64,000 nt of DNA from Vibrio proteolyticus NBRC 13287 (lineage in GTDB: Bacteria > Pseudomonadota > Gammaproteobacteria > Enterobacterales > Vibrionaceae): assembly GCF_000467125.1 (NCBI RefSeq), contig NZ_BATJ01000008.1, positions 124,001 through 188,000 of the forward strand, given 5' to 3'. This document shows, one piece after another, positions 64,000 to 64,000 of this stretch. Every line of letters begins with the position of its first letter. Position 1 is the first letter of the stretch. The translations under genes and the position numbers were made by a program. Under the pieces are notes generated by a model. The model had not been told where the DNA came from and made no database searches. It was given only the letters and a program-made list of their open reading frames with translations.

Positions 64000-64000
64000 A

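Overview
The window reads as chromosomal DNA of a Vibrio-type gammaproteobacterium. The support is the cytidine deaminase / lrgAB / sbcB / tcyP / cobTSU / btuC-btuD gene order, the E. coli-like protein families, a second groESL copy, and a type VI secretion (T6SS) cluster entering from the right edge. No rRNA, tRNA, CRISPR array or intact insertion sequence was seen. Locus names and homology are from family knowledge; no search was run.

Layout. 1-3526: end of an SLC13/DASS anion transporter, a histidine kinase with an N-terminal cyclic-nucleotide-like sensor and its CheY-like partner, a HAD hydrolase, a VOC protein and a GFA protein. 3527-10770: an AT-rich leader and a 2208-residue lipoprotein ending in five ~203-residue Ig-like repeats. 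10866-15462: AEC transporter, a heat-shock island (groES2-groEL2, then an Hsp20 gene with a ROSE-like RNA thermometer), and a small MscS channel. 15736-24359: HD-GYP protein, cdd with likely CRP sites, lrgAB, sbcB, an SDR, two more GFA proteins and the cystine transporter tcyP. 24533-31270: an epimerase-like protein, a previously untracked 30-codon ORF with its own Shine-Dalgarno and terminator, a flavin reductase-like protein, the cobalamin salvage genes cobT-cobS-cobU-cobC and an M3 peptidase. 31446-36148: astE, btuC and btuD (the latter two separated by an opposite-strand glycosyltransferase), then a candidate sigma-54-dependent small RNA.

36170-47093: a mixed housekeeping stretch: MazG-like and DUF1415 proteins, an MFS/LysR divergent pair, an OmpA-type porin, glutaredoxin, YgjP-like peptidase, rlmF, a PilW-like lipoprotein, metA with a MetJ-like box, a P-loop kinase, DUF3859 and a CSS-EAL phosphodiesterase. 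47236-51925: a four-gene export operon (TolC-like, HlyD-like, two ABC-2 permeases) with no ATPase gene, behind a palindromic operator. 52102-54589: an AT-rich island with a candidate membrane-disrupting toxin and three small membrane proteins that look like immunity proteins, with an octanucleotide tandem repeat between them. 55099-58336: tctCBA tricarboxylate transporter. 58490-64000: T6SS genes (Ser/Thr kinase, TssM, SPOR-tailed TssL, TssK C-terminus), all on the minus strand.

Working together: cobTSU-cobC and btuCD cover cobinamide salvage and B12 uptake. The groESL2 and hsp20 genes look heat-inducible by sigma-32-like promoters. The toxin/immunity island lies about 4 kb from the T6SS genes and is plausibly a T6SS cargo module. 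The most unusual items are the candidate sigma-54 sRNA at 36022-36106, the toxin/immunity island, the NBD-less export operon, the giant lipoprotein and the 30-residue basic ORF.
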